Source of the DNA: Henricia sp. BOLD:AAB3569
Lineage: Eukaryota; Echinodermata; Asteroidea; Spinulosida; Echinasteridae
NCBI GenBank assembly: GCA_037783545.1
Contig: JBBELK010001402.1
Location: 1-64,000, forward strand
DNA: 64,000 nucleotides
Reading direction: 5' to 3'
Every line of letters starts with the position of its first letter. Within the stretch, counting starts at the first letter, position 1. The position numbers and the translations under genes were made by a program. A model generated the notes under the pieces. It was not told the origin of the DNA and did no database searches. It worked only from the letters and a program-made list of their open reading frames with translations. Positions 29,098-40,600 of the stretch are shown in pieces.

Positions 29098-29946
29098 AGT
29101 CACGTGAGGTTCACTTGGCTAGGCCAGTGCATGAAATTTGCGTGAACTAGACCATCCTGAGATCTCAAGGAATTTCCACTCTGCACAGCGACGTGACAAT
29201 ACCCTGAGGAAATACGCGCAAATCTGTGGAGCGAGCCGGCTGTTGTCTTGAGCCAACTCACGCCCGAGTCATTTTGATGTAATTTAATCAATTCGGTCAT
29301 GTTATGCCAAAAAGAAACAATTTCTATACTTTCCAGAAATTGTATTGGGTTCCGTTCCTTATGACTGTCCCATTCCTACCAAACTTTCAAACGACGAACC
29401 TTATTTACTCCGCAGTTTTTCAAATTAATAACAGGGATGCATGCTGACGAATGTAATGGAACGGATTCCCCTTTAAATAGCAGCCAATCGCCGACGCGGA
29501 CAACGGCCAGCATTACCGAGTACATGTATCACATGCGTGCACGGTGTTTACAATCTGCGCGCGTTACATTTGAATGCCTGCAATCGTGCTGCACAATGCA
29601 CTGCAAGCGTCCTGATTGGTCCAGCAGAGGCGACAAGATTTCTGTCGCTAGTCCCACCGCCAAATGGGGCCTTTTTCAACAGGGCCACTGTACGCAGGAG
29701 TTGGGGAGTGCGTTAAAGGGGCACTGTTGCAAGAGGATGGAACTAGACGCGCGTATGAAGTTTCGGGCGCGAGCATTAAGACTTCACGCGCGCGTGTTTC
29801 CCTGCGAGTGTTCCTGACCGGTCACTAGTCTCAAAAACTAGTGACCGGTTACTGCGCCCTCTGGAGGTTGCTTGTTAATGTATTAAATTGAATTTTATCT
29901 GTACGTGTGTATTTTTGCCTGAGGCGTGTTATAAAACACATACGGA

Positions 29947-30119
29947 CTGGCATAATTCGGTCTCTAGTGCACGTCTATGGGCCCCTCGTGACTGAGTGAC
30001 CACAAGAGGGTCCTATTTCCCTCGGCCTTCGGCCTTCGGCCTTGGGAAATAGGACCCTCTTGTGGTCACTCACAGTCCCTCGGGGCCCATAGACGTGCAC
30101 TAGTGACCTCATTGCCAGT
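29947..30119. repeat. Palindrome P3, CCTCGGCCTTCGGCC loop
   Basis: AGTGCACGTCTATGGGCCCC pairs with GGGGCCCATAGACGTGCACT; GTGACCACAAGAGGGTCCT pairs inside; loop CCTCGGCCTTCGGCC with one extra CTTCGGC unit. Confidence 0.85.
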
Positions 30120-30466
30120 CCATATGTGTATATTATAACACGCCTCTTTGTGGTTCTCAATCCTGACTGGCTGAAACGCAGTCACGTGAGGTTCACTAAT
30201 CTAGGCAAGTGCATGAAATTTGCGCCAGAGCGTGAACTAGACGCGCGTATGAAGTTTCAGGCGCGAGCGTTAAGACTTCACGCGCGCGTGTTTCCCTGCT
30301 AGTGTTCCTGACCGGTCACTAGTCTCAAAAACTAGTGACCGGTTACTGCGCCCTCTGGAGGTTGCTTGTTAATGTATTAAATTGAATTTCATCTGTACGT
30401 GTGTATTTTTGCCTGAGGCGTGTTATAAAACACATACCGTGACGGACTGGCATAATTCGGTCTCTT

Positions 30467-30590
30467 GGGCACGTCTATGTGCCCCTCGTGACTGTGAGTG
30501 ACCACAAGAGGGTCCTATTAATAGGACCCTCTTGTGGTCACTCACAGTCCCTCGGGGCCCATAGACGTGCACTAGTGACCTCATTGCCAG
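30467..30590. repeat. Palindrome P4, no spacer
   Basis: Duplicate of P3 in which the loop is gone: the centre is GGTCCTATTAATAGGACC, so two ~50-bp arms meet directly. Confidence 0.85.
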
Positions 30591-30599
30591 TCCAAATGT

Positions 30600-31078
30600 G
30601 TATAATATTCTCGCATATAGCGACCATAGCACGAGCTGCCATTTCTACGTACTTCTCGTTATCGGAAAAAAAAAACGAAAACTTACGTGCCGCTTTTAAT
30701 AGTTACCCTCTTTATACATCTTGAAAACACATTCTCCAAATCGGAAAGAGTGAAACTATGGACCAGACGTTTTATAATTAACATCTCTCTAAGTTTATAT
30801 TGAAAACTGTTTCAAAAATTACCTCTTCAAGTGACAACTCGAGTGAAATCTGAATCTATCGGAGTGAGGAAATTTTACTCCATCACTTCGTCTTGACCCT
30901 AGTTTTAATTAGAGGCAGTGGACGTTCACTCATTTGAATTTAAAGAGCATAGGTGCACTAAATTGCGTAGAAAGTGCATTTGGAACGTCTGAGAAATATC
31001 TTGTACTCATTAATGCTTGGATAGATGGGTATATTAGCACTCAAAACAAATTGGTGCAATTTAAGTGCACTAATTTAA
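30600..31078. other. Intergenic, nothing recognised
   Basis: AT-rich; no gene or repeat identified. Confidence 0.4.
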
Positions 31079-33107
31079 CTTTCTTCCTCCATACTTCCGT
31101 CAGAAAATTCATTTCTTTTCTATTTATACCTCATGTGAGACGAGAAAAGGACAAAAACAGGTCAAATGTTTCCAATGGTGAACAGTGGCTAGGTCGTTGT
31201 GCGAACCTTGCTGTTCGATTTATTTTAAACTCCGCTAATCAGCTTGATTAGGATCAAATTATATGCACAAATGTAATATCCTTCAAATGTGGTTGAAAAC
31301 AATAATTATACACGTCTGGTGTAAGCCGTATTAAAGGCCTACGATTTAGAGGCTATCAAACTAGCATCTGAACCAAGTTTGACGTATGAATTACGAGCTG
31401 TAAACAAATAAAAAGGGGTTCAGTGTCTAGGTCTCGACAATAAGGTGTCGAAGTTCAATAATTATCACCGTGCTAAAATCGGTCAGAATCAATCAAGCTG
31501 AAAGAGAAAATAAAACACGTGTGTCGGAACTGGAACTGAATTCGGGTCGAGTGTCGGACCAGCACTGTGTGCTGGCGCTCGGTGGCCACGAAAAACCCCC
31601 AGCCATTGGAGGAAACGTGGGTGCATCCAGGGCACTCGACAGGGGTGCACTCCCCCGGTCCGAATTCCGATTGAAGTGGGAAAATGGGGTGGGCGGGATT
31701 GTACAGCAAAGTTGACACGATTGACCGAGAGTGAGCTACTGAAGCGAACGTGGCGTTTATATAGCCAGTTGTTATGTAATTCTATTGTGTTCAGTGTGAA
31801 TACACTGGCACCTGTCGTTCTAAAACGAAAAGAAATTCCACTTTCTTCCTCCATACTTCCGTCAGAAAATTCATTTCTTTTCTATTTATACCTCATGTGA
31901 GACGAGAAAAGGACAAAAACAGGTCAAATGTTTCCAATGGTGAACAGTGGCTAGGTCGTTGTGCGAACCTTGCTGTAGTCTATAGAAAGTCGCAAAAGAA
32001 AGGGCAAAGGGGAAACAAAAAACAACGAAGGTAAAAAGGTATTAAATAACAAATTACGATTGCCAGTTCCGGTGTGGAAAGATCAACAATTAAGCATTGT
32101 GAGATTAAACTTTGAACGATGTGCTCGATGCCAAATATTGGACGGACAAAAATAAAATAAAATAAAATAAATCCGCTGTCCCTCAAATCGAATTCGATAC
32201 CAAACGATCGAATAAAATGTGTTATAAACTCAGTGCCATACGACTGGGTATACGCAAATGTCTATGCCGCCTCAAATAGACGTTTACTGGCCTTCGGTGC
32301 ACACGGAACGCGGAAAAAACAACAAAGGTAAAAAAGGTATTAAATAACAAATTACGATTGCCAGTTCCGGTGTGGAAAGATCAACAATTTTAAAACATTG
32401 TGAAATTAAACTTTGAACGATGTGCTCGATGCCAGTATTGGACGGACAAAAAATCCGCTGTCCCTCAAATCGAATTCGATACCAAACGATCGAATAAAAT
32501 GTGTTATAAACTCAGTGCCATACGACTGGGTGGACGCAAATGTCTATGCCGCCTCAATTAGACGTTTCTGCGATGTACTCTTTCACAACTCCCCAGCCGA
32601 GATCAGAACGGTCAGCAAGTCGTATGAGCTTTTGACGTTCCTTGATGGACTTCACGGCGGCGTTCCAGTCGGTCTTGGCCGAGTCGATGTCAAGGCTGTC
32701 AATGTTCTGAATGGCCGACTCGACAGGCGAAAGAAGCTTCTCGCAGTGCTTGTGCTGCTGTTGATGCCGTCGCGTTTGAACGTCTGAACGTCTGATAAGC
32801 GTTGCTTCTTGCAAGCCGATTCGACCTTGAAGTCGAATGACTTAGAAAGGGCCTGGATAGCGTTCAGTATCTGATCACTGCTGGTACCGGACTCCGAACC
32901 GCCGACGCCCGGTTCGAGGGACATGTTCGATGCGGTGCGTGAAGACGTGTGTAGAATAGGATTGTCGTACAGCAAAGTTGACACGATTGACCGAGAGTGA
33001 GCTACTGAAGCGAACGTGGCGTTTATATAGCCAGTTGTTATGTAATTCTATTGTGTTCAGTGTGAATACACTGGCACCTGTCGTTCTAAAACGAAAAGAA
33101 ATTCCAC
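31079..33107 (-). mobile_element. Rearranged retroelement remnant
   Basis: Three pairs of direct repeats: B 31079-31214 / 31841-31976 (136 bp), A 31701-31841 / 32967-33107 (141 bp) and C ~32019-32288 / ~32317-32570. A copies could be short terminal repeats around a minus-strand element whose gag-like frame starts just inside 32967. B2 abuts A1 and lies inside the A1-A2 interval, so at least one rearrangement or nested insertion has occurred. No reverse transcriptase or integrase is visible. Confidence 0.65.
32554..32966 (-). pseudogene. Broken gag-like ORF
   Basis: Minus strand, two frames. The upstream frame has a Ser/Gly-rich start and DQILNAIQALSKSFDFKVES; the downstream frame has VKSIKERQKLIRLADRSDLG then WGVVKEYIAETSN and a stop. 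The ERQKLIRLADRSxxGW type motif resembles the first ORF of DIRS-like and related invertebrate retroelements, recalled without a search. The frame change coincides with a directly repeated AACGTCTG near 32780, consistent with an 8-bp duplication. Not functional. Confidence 0.5.
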
Positions 33108-33889
33108 AAATGTCTGCCCATAGATGAAAACGAATGACGATGTGTGTGGTTTGAAATTTTTTTGCGAAATTGAATGCTGATCGATGCAGTTATTAAATCG
33201 GACTTTTATTTTTATCAAATCGTTTGACGCAAAAGTGGAATTGCATACTTCTAAAACGAATTTGAAAGCCGGTTTCGCGCCAAATATAATGACGCCGTGT
33301 TCAAATTGCCCACTTCTTTGCTAAAATTGGCCGGGAAAACCTATAATCACCTGTTGCAACATCCCCAGATAAAGTTAACGATAGGCCTACCTATACGTAA
33401 TGTCACATGAGAGACGAATAACCTCCCGTGATATTTGTTCAATGACACACGAAATTATGAAAGCTAAATTATATCGGAGGAGCAAAAATAAGGAAAATCA
33501 TTTAAAATGAAAGTCGGTCTTTTACAGTAAAAGGTGTAGGCCTACGTTTTTCTTTCAAGAAAACAAAAAAAATTCTGTTTAAAATGGACGGAAAAATTTA
33601 TATAAATTTTGTGGCTAGTTCATATTACATATGGAAATATTATTTTACACCACCACATACGCCTAATTATGGATCAAAAACTTTGTTGTGAATGTGTAAA
33701 CCAACATTTTGTATATCATTAATATAAGGAAATTTAACCGTCAGTATACCGCGCTCTATATGTTGAACAAGCCGAGCGTGTGATGAGACAGACGCCGACG
33801 CTATCTGTATATTCTCCCAAAAAAGAAACGCTGTTTACTTATATAATGTCAGTTCTTTATCAGAACAGAAGTTTATTGATTATATTTAA
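33108..33889. other. Intergenic, nothing firm
   Basis: Contains the complement (near 33320-33345) of the TATAGGTTTTCCCGGCCAATTT word at 27328; otherwise unassigned. Confidence 0.35.
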
Positions 33890-34418
33890 AGGCCCATTGT
33901 ATCATTTGCAATGACCCAATTTTGTTTTTCATGAGTTGACAAGAAAACCTTACTCAAAGTATTAATAGCAATGGTAACAAACACCACATGAATTTATTTC
34001 CGTCCAAAATGGTATTTTATGCTAAAAATTCACAACCGAAGGTGGTTTTCTAAAAAAGTCCCGTGCACAGGACTTTTTGACTATTTACTTGTACACAAAA
34101 TCCATATATAGATTTTCAAGGGTTTCTGAAGCATTGATGCATCTGAAGCGGGCCTCCTACTGTGCGATGTTTGCCACGAATTCCAACGATTAGGTACGAT
34201 TGTGTATGGAGTCTTTAGACAGTCTCTGGTAATCTCGCCTAATCGTTGGAAATTCGTGGCAAAATTTTCTTCATGCCAGTTTCCTCCCACTGTGCGATTT
34301 TTTTGCCATGAATTTTCAATGATTAGGTACGATTTGGCGAGATTACCAGGGACTGTCTATAGACCTCTATACACAATCGTACGAAAAAGTTTTATCTTGC
34401 AAATGATACATAGGACCT
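33890..34418. mobile_element. TTAA-flanked MITE, family C (AGGCCCATTGTATCATTTGC)
   Basis: TTAA at 33886-33889 and 34419-34422. Left AGGCCCATTGTATCATTTGC; right end complement AGGTCCTATGTATCATTTGC. Core has its own inverted repeat (TTGCCACGAATTCCAACGAT / ATCGTTGGAAATTCGTGGCA) and an AAAAGTCC/GGACTTTT hairpin. Related single ends lie at 5244 and 62212. Confidence 0.75.
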
Positions 34419-34429
34419 TTAATTAAAAC

Positions 34430-34790
34430 TCTGGCCGTCACTTTGGAATTGCCTTTAAGACTGTTCCGCTTCTGTGATTTCATCCAAATGGAGCCGTTCG
34501 AACAAAGCGATTTCCACAGCACCGAAATGTGACATTACCTGTTTCCGGGAGAATCCTCAAGGGCTGGCCGTCAGAAGAGCGATTTTGTTGGGTTTAACTG
34601 CGTGGGATGAGCCGACCTCTGGGACTGCGAGTCTCAAAAACGGCCCAAGAAATGTATTTATTTTTTTTTAAATTAAGAACTTGAAGCAGAGTGGCGCACA
34701 CTGCCTAAGCGGCTCTTACGGGGGCTGTTGCAGTCAGTCTTGCCACAAGAGGTGTTCATACACGTTGCTAAACGATAAGCTAATTGGTCG
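34430..34790 (+). repeat. Dispersed repeat, GCAGAGTGGCGCAC family, long copy
   Basis: Covers both halves of the family: the ACTTTGGAATTGCC part and the GCAGAGTGGCGCACACTGCC to CTTGCCACAAGAGGTG part. Confidence 0.7.
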
Positions 34791-35935
34791 GCATCTTAAA
34801 TCTATTTATCAGTGTATTTGCTTTTCTCTCTCTCTTTTTTTTTTTAACCGTACACCTTATTTCGACCATCTTTAATATGTATAGGGGGTTGTTTTTTGGG
34901 AGGGGAGTGGAGGTGAATCTGATAAGGCTACATGACTGTATTTAAAGGTTTGTTACATGTACCATTTTGATAAATGATTATTTGCAATCCAAAATAATTT
35001 ACAATCTGATTTATTTCAATAAATACTCATTTTTACCTAAAATACAAAACGTTTATAAAGGGGCTAGAAACACCGTTTCATAAAGATTTTAAAAAATGTT
35101 TAGATTTTGTTGAAAAACAGTACAAAAAACAAGTCTACATTTTGTGTAAAATAATAATGATATATTACTTTTCTGATACTAAATTAAATCACAACAAACA
35201 ACATCTTTACACCGATTTACAAAATATTACAAAAAAAGTGACACGATTGCCCTCTTTAAGTCAAATTTTGAGGCGTAGTACTCCAAAACCCGAGATATGT
35301 ACAAAAAATACAAAAGCAAGGCATATATAGTGGAAAATATGGAATGAATTTTTAAACACTGGTTCTGAAAAATTGTAATTGGTGATGTCAAATATATATC
35401 GGTCAAAATATTCACCTCTTAAAAATAGATTTCCTCAAAGGCAGTTACTTAAATTTTTTAAAAGTTGAATAGAAGTACTTACCAAAACAAGTATTCAAAA
35501 TTAGATGAATTCAGTTTGTAAAAAAAAATTCATTATAGATTCAATCACAGAAGATTTGTTAACACAGTGAAAATTTAGCCAAATCTTGTTTTAAGTACAA
35601 CACATGTATAATGAATATGCATTTTCACCTGAATTATATCTAGATAATTTACCCAAAATTTGGCAACATTTCTTCATATTTTTCGTGCCATATTATTGCT
35701 ATTTGTATTTTCTCCGGTACCGATGCAATAACCTCTTTTTCAATCAAGATTCAAGCTTTACAAAAATACAGGACAAAACAATATTGTGAACAACAAATCA
35801 ACTACCCTTTACCAACATAAAATTTTAATCTGGCAAGTCAATTTTGACACTCAAATTTTTAAATCCAATCCACATTAAGCAACGCTTTCCAAATCAAAAT
35901 GGACGCAAACTGATAATTAGTACTGTCAGATCTAG
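34791..35935. other. AT-rich intergenic stretch
   Basis: Strongly AT-rich with several 60-aa frames of Phe/Tyr/Ile-rich content typical of chance translation. No gene recognised. Confidence 0.45.
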
Positions 35936-36192
35936 GGGGAAATTTCATAGCGCTGCTTAACGGCAGATTTTCTGTTAACCGAGCATCTGCTATTTCATAG
36001 GCATCGTTAACGGTAAGCAACTGAAAACGTGCCTTAACTACAGGGCCAAACTTTGCTTAAGATAGTGACGCAACAATAGCCGTCTCCAAACGCGCGCATG
36101 CTTAAGCATGCCGTGGCCATGAAATAGCGCTTAACTCGTCTGCTACAGTAAGCATGCCGTTACTGCTTAAGCGGCTCTATAAAATTGGCCCC
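35936..36192. mobile_element. MITE with TTTCATAG..GCTTAA ends
   Basis: GGGGAAATTTCATAGCGCTG at the left pairs with AAGCGGCTCTATAAAATTGG at the right; inner GCTTAA and GCATGCTTAAGCATGC palindromes. End words recur at 25946. Confidence 0.7.
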
Positions 36193-36798
36193 AGGTTTTT
36201 AATAATCCTTTTTAATCATGGCTGTACATATTTCTTGTACTTCACATATTCAGCTTCCATGATATTCTGCTTTGTCTGAATACTGAATTCTTTTCTGCAA
36301 TATACAAAGCCAATCACAACACAAATGTCGAGACCGTCATTGCTTTATCGTATTGTCACTGGCGTACCAGCCTGTGATTTTAAACAACAGTTATTGATAG
36401 AAGGCTAAAGGCTAGCACACACATGGATACCAGCAATAAATCTGGACGGAAGACGGACGGAACATTTTTAATGAACACTTCGTTGAGGTAAGGTGTTCAT
36501 TCGGTCATTCTTTGGTTATTAACAAACATCTACGATTCACCGTCCCACATACAACATTGACGCATTTAAAGTCCAAAACCTGCACTGAGCTTCAGTATAA
36601 CCACACAAATAAATATACACAAAACTTCTCTATGTTAAACACCACTACACGAACATTCTGCTATAGTGAACATCACCCTGGGCTCCCAACTATTAAAATA
36701 TATTTCTTTGTTCACTTTATATAAAACCACTTTTGCAGATCCTGTGGTGTTTAGTTATAGTAAAAATCTGCTGCATATATTTGCACCGCATTTTTCTC

Positions 36799-36832
36799 TC
36801 AAAGGTCTTGGAGGATTTCCAAGACCTTTTGA
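36799..36832. repeat. Short hairpin
   Basis: TCAAAGGTCTTGGA.. pairs with ..TCCAAGACCTTTTGA. Confidence 0.6.
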
Positions 36833-36888
36833 GACACTTTTGAAATCACTTTGAACAAAAGCATGTTGAAATGTGTGTTAGGGAGACT

Positions 36889-37122
36889 CATCACACTGAG
36901 CTTTTTGCGCATTGATTTGACGTGCGTTACTTTGAGAAAGCGGTGTGGTGGATATTAAATTTAGAGTAATTGAACGTACTGAAACCACAGAAACAACTTA
37001 AGTGGAAAGTGTTTTTGTGATTCAGTGATTTTCAGTGCGTCATTTCACTTCAAATTTTTTTTCTCAAAGAGCGGCGCACGTCAAATTCACGTGTGAAAAG
37101 CCTCAGTGCAAATCCACCCTAA
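36889..37122. mobile_element. Foldback element (TTTTCAGTGCGTC family)
   Basis: CACACTGAGCTTTTTGCGC at the left, GTGTGAAAAGCCTCAGTGC at the right, with GTGATTTTCAGTGCGTCATT inside and CCACCCTA at the end. Copies near 38865-39070 and 58125-58250, and a relative near 43005-43100. Confidence 0.6.
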
Positions 37123-37424
37123 AGTACGTTCTGACCAAATCTTCAGATAAAATCTGAAGCTCAGTGTTTAAGATTGGACCTTCATTTCTGCATCGAAGCT
37201 TTAATTCACTCCTGCATGGAAGACTCGACTAGACAAAATTGGAAAGCACTCACGAAGCAGCACCTTTCCTCAAAGTAGCTGGGCCGCAATTTCAGCAGTC
37301 TGTGGTAAAGTCTAAAGTTTAAGGCCATCACAAAGGCCTGCAAATTCTGCACATCTAAGGGTCAGACCCATAGATTGAAGGATTTTGCAGGGCCTTGTAA
37401 AAGCCTCGACTATAATGCTGGATT
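37123..37424 (-). other. Probable 3' UTR of the ninein-like gene
   Basis: Sequence directly after the stop. No polyadenylation signal can be assigned with confidence. Confidence 0.4.
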
Positions 37425-37610
37425 TCAGAGCACAGCCGGGGAAACTTTCCTGATTAGTCGTAGGTAGACTTGATTCTTCTCTGTCAGACTGTGACACGTC
37501 CTCTCGGCATTCTTCTGACGTTCCTCTGTGATTTGCAGGGCTTGCTGCAGCTTACAGTTCTCCATGTAGAGTTCTTTCACCATGATGTCACTGCGAGTTG
37601 ATCTGGTCAA
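37425..37610 (-). CDS. NIN: Ninein-like exon o (C-terminus and stop)
   Basis: LTRSTRSDIMVKELYMENCK ... LRLIRKVSPAVL and a stop at 37427-37425. Acceptor TTCTTACAG. The MVK(E/D)LYxEN..ALxxTEERQK..AE signature identifies the family. Confidence 0.95.
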   Translation of the reverse strand: MTRSTRSDIMVKELYMENCKLQQALQITEERQKNAERTCHSLTEKNQVYLRLIRKVSPAVL

Positions 37611-40600
37611 CTGTAAGAAGAAGAACACAGACATGTTGAGATGATAATACCCTATAACTCTTTTGTATGATCCCCTAAAGGGATCAGGTTCCTGAGATTA
37701 GCCAACTCTAGTCGGGGCGTGTGAGGTCTAGTGGGCATGAAGCGGGGCTCACAATTGAATGTTGCGGGTTCAAGTCCCACTATGGCCAACGTCTTTGTGT
37801 CTCTGGGCAAGACACTCGATCCTGATTGCCTCGTCGACCCATGCGATAATTGGGGAGCTGTTAGGGGCCAATGTAATGTTTCAATCTATGTGCGCCATGC
37901 TCAATTTTAGAAGTGGGAGGAAAACCTCATCACACAGGGATGTGCGGGGAAAGGCCAAGAAGTCAAGCAGGGACTGAGAACCCAGTCCACATAATGACAA
38001 AGAGATTCGAACCAGGGCCACAGAGGTGGATGGCGAGGAAAGAACTGCTATGCCAACCTAAATTCAGTATGGCTGTGTTCAGACACTGCACTACGAAAAA
38101 TTAAAAAGATCCAAGTTTTTGGTCATGTTCACACACGGCAATATTGGACGGAATGGTTAATGTCAGTGACGTCCTGTCTTCTGCTAATTTACAGAAATAG
38201 GGCGTAAGTTTTTGTTAATGTAATCCAAGAACAGTGTTAACCCACATGCTGTGCATGTTTGCATGGTTTTATGGTCTTAAAACACTGCTGACTAAAGCCG
38301 GATTCATACTTCATGCGAAAGCGAACACGAACGCGAATTAGACGTCAAAGCGAATGTTTTGCGCAGCAAATTCGCAGAAAGTTGAACTAGTTTCAACTTG
38401 CACGATTGTTCACCGCGAAAGGTTTGATGTCAGATTGACGTGATATTCATGTTGACGTTCTCTTTCGCATGAATTATCAACCAGGCTTAGACCGAATGCG
38501 AAACTATAAAAAAAAACATACTGCAGGATCCATCTCTGTAGACAGTCTCTCCGTTGTGCCATTGTGTATTCGTTATATGGGAATTTGTTTTAGGTATGTT
38601 ATCATACTATTTGTTGCCGTTCTTTGAAGTTAATATCTCCTAAAGATATTGCTTTTATTTTGAGAGAAGATAAAAGCCATTGTACAGAGATATGATTCAG
38701 GTTGAAAAGTCTCTTCAGTACTACGGACGGACTGACACACTTTTTCTCTCGTTCCGTATTTGGTTATTTCATTTCATTAGGCACCACACAAATTATTGCA
38801 TTCTAAACCATGCAAGTTTCAAGAAAATTTACTCAGTATATCTTAAACTACAATAATAAGGGTAGATTGACACTGAGTTTTTTCACACGTAAATTTGACG
38901 CACGTCATTTTGAGAAAACACAGCATCGAGGGAAACGACAAAATGAAAATCACAGAATCACAAAAACACTTTCCCCCATAAATTGATTGTAATTTTCAGT
39001 GCGTCGTTTTGCTCCAACTTCCCTCCAGACCTCTCTCAAATTTACGTGCAATCCACGTGAATCCACCCTAATGGTTTTTTCAACACAAGGATGAGACAGA
39101 GAAGGAAGAGACAACCAGAAACACCCCTTCACTTGTAAAAAAGTGTCCCGAGATGTAGCTTTGTCCAAGGCGGTCTCTGGATTTTTGTAGCTGTACGAGA
39201 GAATATCGGGTCTTGCGCATTCAAACCACACACTGCATCAAAACTAGCCACCATGCGGTCACGACTTCCATACCAACCTGTACAGTACTGCTGTGTACGG
39301 CCTGCCCTAGCACAAAAGACCGCCTTGTCAGGTCTGTCACTTCCAGGTTTAATGAAAATGGGCGGGCTTTGGATATGTGGGTATGCACGGTATGAATATT
39401 ACAAATTTGTCTTGAGCCAATCAAGAGCTTTATGAGTAGCACGTATTGACGCGAAGCATGCATTATGCATGTAATGGCATTCGCTGTGTTACGAGTACCT
39501 TGGCATGATCGATGGACGAAAACAACAAATATTCTCGGGTTCGTAGCATTTATTGTGCTTATCCGTTTACGTATTTGATTACACTTTTGGGCAACAACAG
39601 TCCTAATATTATAGCTCTCCTGAATGATTTGTGGGAGCTCTTAATTGATCAAGTTCAAATGACATCACTTCCTACAAATTGCCACGTGCATCATGATTTT
39701 GAGCGTATTTTTTTTGTGACACGCATCGGTTGCGCCGTATTTCGAACAAATTTCGAGCAACACGCGCGTGTGTTCCGAACATGTTCCGGCGTGTGCGTGT
39801 GCATGTTCATGTGCGTGCGCGTACTTTATGGCGTTTAATACGCAGTAGCATGTTTTCCTACAAAGATGGCGTCTGTGAACGTGATCAATACTGCCTTATT
39901 TTTCAAATAAAATTTCAGCTCACGCGAGGGTAGTTCCCCAATACCGTAATGAGTTTTGCTGGCTGAATGCAGAACCATCAAGGCGTTGGGTTACGGACCG
40001 ATACATGTACAGTGCTTTACGTACGTGTGTTCATAGTCATAGCGCAGCGCGCTGTGAGCATAATATGTGCAACAGAATGCCGCAGTTGGTCAGCGCTATT
40101 TATGTTTCATCTTCAGCGGGCTTGAAAACAAGCCCAATGCCTTGATCAATGCTACCTGAGATGATGCAAAGTGGGCCGACTTCTTATTACAACTGTTACT
40201 GGAAATTGCTATTAACAGAGTTTTGTCCGAGTTCCTCCCTGTCCTGTCGGAGTTAGAAACCCTGCTTTGTAGACCCACCTGATCCCTAAGTTTCCCGACA
40301 TATTCATCCAGCGTGCCTCTCATCATCCGATACTTGCGTTCCAGCTCCGCCTTGGCCTCTTGCAGCCTCTTCACTTCCCCCTGGCTCTCATCCCGTGCCC
40401 TGGCCGTCAGCTTGGCGACGTCGTGCTCCCTCTGAGACAATGTCTGGTCCAGCTCGTTCAGACGGACGTCTTTGCGCAGGACTTCTTCTCGTAAGGCTTG
40501 GAGTTCCTTGCCGGAGACCTGGGATTGTCTGTCCTTGAGACGCTGGAGCTCACGCATGTGCTGGGACTCGAGGATGGAGATTTGCATCTGGGCTTCAAGG

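Larger units (their letters stand above)
29740..30600 (+). repeat. Segmental duplication, offset 494 bp, two copies
   Basis: 29740-~30130 and 30234-~30600 share GAACTAGACGCGCGTATGAA, the hairpin ACCGGTCACTAG/CTAGTGACCGGT, GCGCCCTCTGGAGGTTGC and the GTGCACGTCTATG palindrome. A shorter match (GAGGTTCACT..GTGCATGAAATTTGCG) at 29105 and 30186 shows that the duplicated unit may start earlier. Confidence 0.85.

Noticed and set aside
31473..31854. Antisense 80-120-aa frames
   Set aside because: Overlap the direct repeats of the retroelement remnant; no motif beyond shared leader sequence.
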